Positions 60,901 to 64,000 of a DNA stretch of 64,000 nt are shown here, piece after piece (within the stretch, counting starts at the first letter, position 1; every line of letters starts with the position of its first letter). Both the position numbers and the translations under genes were made by a program. The notes under the pieces were generated by a model. That model had not been told where the DNA came from and made no database searches. It was given only the letters and a program-made list of their open reading frames with translations. Source of the DNA: Pachypanchax playfairii (taxonomy: Eukaryota; Chordata; Actinopteri; Cyprinodontiformes; Aplocheilidae); contig SSNP01000019.1 of assembly GCA_006937955.1 (NCBI GenBank), positions 1,524,968-1,588,967 of the forward strand. Reading direction: 5' to 3'.

Positions 60901-63900
60901 GGCTCACTGCTTCCCAGAATGCTGAGTAGTTCATCATCAGAGATAAAAAAAAAGCGAGGGAATGCATTTCGTTTAGAATCCAGGTAGTCATTAAGACTCT
61001 TCTGGCACTTATCCAAACCTATACTCAGGGCCTGCAGGTCTGCCAGTCGGTTAGAAAGCAGACAACACCTTTTAATATTTGGGCTTCCTATGGTGTCTGT
61101 CATTATCTACAAAGAAAATCCAAGTATAGGAAACATTTGAAAAGTGACATAAAATATATTTTACTAGCATCAAAGTAATTATAATAAAACTCACTTCTTT
61201 GAACTTATTATCAAGGGTATCAAACTTCTTAGCTTCTTCAGGTAACTGTAAGCGAATGTCTCCACCAATGAAAATACTTTCCAGGTACATCCATTTCCGT
61301 TGTACAACCAACCAAATCTACACAAAAACCATGTTGTCAGGAAGCAGTTTGTGAATTAACTAAAGGTTAGCAGCAACTCTAATAGCATTCCCTGACCTCT
61401 ATGGTCTCACTGATGAGAGACAGATCCTTTTCCCATTGCTGTATGGTGCCAAGGAAAGGTCCAACAAATCGGCTGCCAGCCATGCTCTGCAAGTTCATGA
61501 CATCATTGTCCACATTCAGCAGGATCTCATCCACAGCTCCCAGAATAAAACCATGTTTCTGGGTCCCTTTAAAATAAGTCTGAATGTTGAAATTCACATT
61601 CTTCCAGGTCTCTACCACACTTTTTATTCCCTGAAAGCACAAACATATAAAAGTTAATACTTGTGATTTGTAAATAAGATACTGCTAAGCTAGTTCAATT
61701 GACACTCCTGTTGGTGAGTTTTAATGACTGAATAAAGAGAAAAGCTTGCCTTCTCAATACTCAGCTCTTTTATTGCAGATGTAACAATGTCACCGATGAC
61801 ATTTGCATATTTGTGCAGCTCCATAGCAAACATGTTCTTCAGAGTAAAGCTATCAGGGTTTATCTCAAATCTAGTGCCAGTTCTTTCCATCAGCTCCTTC
61901 CAGTGCCTGGAAAAAAACAAAAACTAAAGGTTTTTCTCACAAACATTTCCTCAACAGATATTTGATTCTGTTTAAAAATATGCCTTCAAAATACTGAAAC
62001 TGTAATAATCCAATGAACAAAGATGGAACCCTGTTAATAATCTTTAATGCTGTGTTCCCTGATTCATTAATCTCTAACCTGTCTCTGAGGGCCTCATTCT
62101 TAAGGTCTAGCAGAAGAGGCAGAGAGTCTCTGAACTCTTTCATGCTTCCATCTAGAAAGAAAGCCATGGGTAAAGCCCTCACATCTTTGGGCAGTTGCCT
62201 CAGACTTTTGATGAAACCTTCTATACCCTCCTGTAACACCGAGATGTCCAAATCTACCCATAAGGTCTCAGACCACTTTGCTTTTGCTTCCTAAAAGAAA
62301 AAAAAAAGAGGACAAGATCAGTGCTAATTTTCTGTAATGTATCCTAATAGGTAAATTCAAATTCCCATTGAAGGCAACACCATCCCACCTTCTGTGCTTT
62401 ATAGACATCAAAAATTTGTCTTAAGGCACTCATGTCTTTCTGAATGCTGATAACCTCTGGGTACGGACTGACAGGTAGGCCTAACAGCTTTTCAGCATTG
62501 GTGACCTTGTGCCATTCTTCCACTATCTTAGCGAGGTCCTCCTCATATCTTCCCAAAATGCTTAGTCCTGAGGAAAGAACACTGAAAATTGTTTAATGTT
62601 TCAAAATGTAACACAATATCAGTTACTGCAACCACACACATGATTTAAGCACCTTTATCTAAATCTTCTCCAACAGCTCCAGGTCCATGCATGTTGAAAC
62701 TCTCAGCAAAGATCGATAAATCTTGCCTAAACTCATCAGTGTTCTCCTTTGTAATCTTTAAAACAAATGAAGAAAGAGAAGCAGAGGTTTAGTAAAATTG
62801 CTTTTCAGAAACAATATTTTTTCCCACAAATTGTGAAGGGCTTATATATTCTACCTCAATGAAGGATTCCTTGACATCTGTCAGACTACAATCCACTTCT
62901 GCAGATTCTTTCAAAAGGTCATTCCACATCTGACCAATACTGGACACAAGCTCCTTTTCATCATCTCCAATCTAAAGCAGATGAAGGACACGAGGAGTAC
63001 CAGGGCAAAAATTATCATTTTCTCAGTATCAACTTAACATTTAACACAGTACCTCTACTTTGTATATGGCCAGGGTTCTGTATGATTCTTGGATGCCAGT
63101 GTATCTTAATTCCACATCTACAGGCATCTTCCTGATGTCTGAGATGGCACTGAGGATAGACTTTAGGCTTTCCAAAGTTCCTGGGCTTTGCTTCAGCTTG
63201 TTAGAGAGTTGCTGTTGTGTATGATAATAAATGTAAATCACATACAAAAGAAACACTAAAAAGTATTTACTACAAAAATGTTCTACTGTGTTGCATGAAT
63301 CAGTACCATGAATTCATCTCTCAAATTGAAGAGGTCTTCTTTGATAGGCTTGTTGAGCAAGCTACCAAGTGAGCTGATCCAGGAATTAGCAATTTCATTC
63401 AATGTGTTAATCAGCGGCTCCAGGTTTAAATGGATAATATGTTTAGTCTTGCTCAGAGGTTCCTGCATCACATCCTGCTTAATATTCTCAAGGAAGTGCA
63501 TCTTATTATCATATAAGGCATACGATGGATTTTTTGCAGCAAACTTTTCGTTGACGATGGTTTTGTTCATTTCCCAAAGAGGGAGATAACGTTTCCAGTA
63601 GTTGAGGTAACGCTCCACAGAGAGAAGCAACTGCTGGATGTTTTGGGACACTGTCAAAGCGCTTTCATTTAAGTCCGGATGCTGCCACACATCACTGAAG
63701 AATGTAAATGTCACCAACTCATCTTCCCCATCCACATGTTGCGGTGGGCATTCGAGGCAGGTCCCATGCATCCAACGTCGAAATCGCTAAATGCAAAATG
63801 ATGTCAGTGATCAATGTGCTGGTTCAGTGTTGCATACAAATACTTCATTGGAAGAGAGTTACTCACCTTGGTGCTCTCTATGCAGTCTTTTATGCACTGC

Positions 63901-64000
63901 ATGACCAGACAGTAAACTGTTTTCTTGGGGGGCTGTAATACAACCATGGGGGCAGACAAGATGACATCAATTTGGAAAAGAGCGGTGCTTCCCATCAGTG
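46711..64000 (-). CDS. dnah10: Dynein axonemal heavy chain 10, C-terminal 80%
   Basis: A giant motor-subunit gene. I resolved 61 exons that keep one reading frame and encode about 3,585 residues plus the stop. The human protein is about 4,470 aa, so roughly 890 N-terminal residues lie beyond the right edge. The domain order is tail, linker, AAA1-AAA4, stalk with microtubule-binding domain, AAA5-AAA6 and C-terminal domain; exons are listed in the segment entries. The four P-loops are GPAGTGKT, GPTGGGKS, GESGTSKT and GVGGSGKH. Family-specific strings such as RVDWMLLYQGM, KTKDTYGPPVGKRLLVFIDDMNMP and the ending HWVLQGVCLCLNTD point to DNAH10, the beta heavy chain of two-headed inner-arm dynein f/I1 that helps drive ciliary and sperm bending. 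No frame break was found. Introns are mostly 70-150 bp. Confidence 0.94.
49094..52006 (-). other. dnah10: dnah10 segment: AAA5 and AAA6
   Basis: Exons 51785-52006, 51516-51663, 51123-51402, 50806-51035, 50445-50718, 50252-50356, 49981-50135, 49738-49892, 49394-49577 and 49094-49294. AAA5 motifs include HVCLLGDCLISAAFLSYEG and YIDPVIDNVLEKN; no P-loop is present, as usual for this module. AAA6 motifs include IVFILSPGSDPISDL and GQWLMLQNCHLLVKWL. Confidence 0.92.
52130..53500 (-). other. dnah10: dnah10 segment: stalk and microtubule-binding domain
   Basis: Exons 53339-53500, 53072-53246, 52676-52857, 52422-52558 and 52130-52347. The first two encode the outgoing coiled coil, rich in Glu, Lys and Ala with heptads. 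The exon at 52676-52857 encodes the small microtubule-binding head (SFAKPPKQVQVVCECILVL). The last two encode the returning coiled coil, ending MERRLIAADKLISGLSSEN. Confidence 0.92.
53597..55335 (-). other. dnah10: dnah10 segment: AAA4
   Basis: Exons 55168-55335, 54880-55068, 54445-54616, 54132-54335, 53976-54056 and 53597-53794. Walker A is GVGGSGKHSL; His replaces the Gln I would expect after Lys in the human protein. It is followed by VFLFGDTQVAEEGFLELINNML, IVLGMSPVGDTLR and DWFLPWPPQALHAVAQSFLG, the approach to the stalk. The exon ending at 55168 has a GC donor. Confidence 0.92.
55381..55437. repeat. Teleost repeat tail in dnah10 intron
   Basis: A poly-C run followed by GGCCCTTACTAGGAACAAGC and a GACTGACTGA tail resembles the end of the repeat seen at 5658-5730. 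It makes this intron slightly longer than its neighbours. Confidence 0.4.
55517..57458 (-). other. dnah10: dnah10 segment: AAA3
   Basis: Exons 57327-57458, 57011-57227, 56801-56920, 56551-56696, 56304-56456, 55938-56198, 55690-55862 and 55517-55610. AAA3 has Walker A LLVGESGTSKTATI, Walker B LLVFIDDMNMPK and the sensor GFIAAMGKAGGGRNEVDPRF. AAA3 nucleotide state regulates the motor in dyneins generally. Confidence 0.92.
57537..60056 (-). other. dnah10: dnah10 segment: AAA1 and AAA2
   Basis: Exons 59876-60056, 59656-59790, 59387-59539, 59068-59256, 58803-58949, 58464-58655, 58202-58320, 57962-58120, 57736-57871 and 57537-57659. AAA1, the main ATPase site, shows Walker A GPAGTGKTESTKDLAKALG, Walker B GCFDEFNRI and the sensor region FITMNPGYAGRTELP. 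AAA2 has Walker A VGPTGGGKSVVINTLCQ, Walker B YILFDGDVDALWVENMNSV and LANGERI. All catalytic signatures are intact. Confidence 0.92.
60175..64000 (-). other. dnah10: dnah10 segment: tail end and linker
   Basis: Exons 63867-64000 (continues right), 63307-63786, 63053-63211, 62855-62971, 62653-62755, 62389-62567, 62079-62290, 61750-61906, 61397-61630, 61195-61317, 60873-61106, 60532-60755 and 60175-60444. The linker includes the widely conserved WLVVQRKWMYLESIF and FFFISDDELLSILG motifs. The linker is the lever that swings across the AAA ring in the power stroke. The exon ending at 61750 uses a GC donor, and the intron 60445-60531 is in frame and stop-free. Confidence 0.9.

Overview
The window is teleost fish nuclear DNA. 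It holds multi-exon vertebrate genes with GT-AG introns, and the reconstructed proteins match well-known vertebrate families. Many dynein introns are only about 80-150 bp, as in compact fish genomes. The DNA also carries fish-type repeats: a Tc1 remnant, a hAT-type MITE, GT-rich GGGGACC elements and GGAT/GATA microsatellites. The species cannot be named from the sequence.

Layout. (1) 512-3159 (+): the 3' exons of xpnpep2, a GPI-anchored Xaa-Pro aminopeptidase. (2) 7234-12785 (+): complete sash3 (SLY1), an SH3/SAM adaptor of lymphocytes, eight exons, 396 aa. (3) 16771-38066 (-): complete zdhhc9, a DHHC palmitoyltransferase, nine coding exons, 390 aa, with large repeat-filled introns and one U12-type AT-AC intron. 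(4) 38967-40506: a direct duplication around a 128-N gap, most likely an assembly artefact. (5) 42488-44364 (+): complete tyw2/trmt12, a wybutosine-pathway tRNA enzyme, seven exons, 401 aa. (6) 46711-64000 (-): the C-terminal ~3,585 residues (61 exons) of axonemal dynein heavy chain dnah10. Its N-terminal exons lie beyond the right edge.

xpnpep2-sash3-zdhhc9, in this order and with these orientations, is the human Xq26 arrangement. tyw2 and dnah10 are on other human chromosomes (8q24 and 12q24), so a rearrangement boundary lies between zdhhc9 and tyw2, close to the assembly gap. The genes do not form one pathway; they are ordinary neighbours.

Exon boundaries were read by eye from splice signals. 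In every gene the exon lengths keep one open reading frame, which is strong internal support. I found no undescribed multigene system. The items most worth a second look are the AT-AC intron, a ~100-bp CA tract starting 7 bases after a zdhhc9 splice donor, a 16-bp minisatellite filling an intron, five length-identical 290-bp elements separated by TG tracts, a young MITE with perfect 83-bp inverted repeats, and the probable false duplication.
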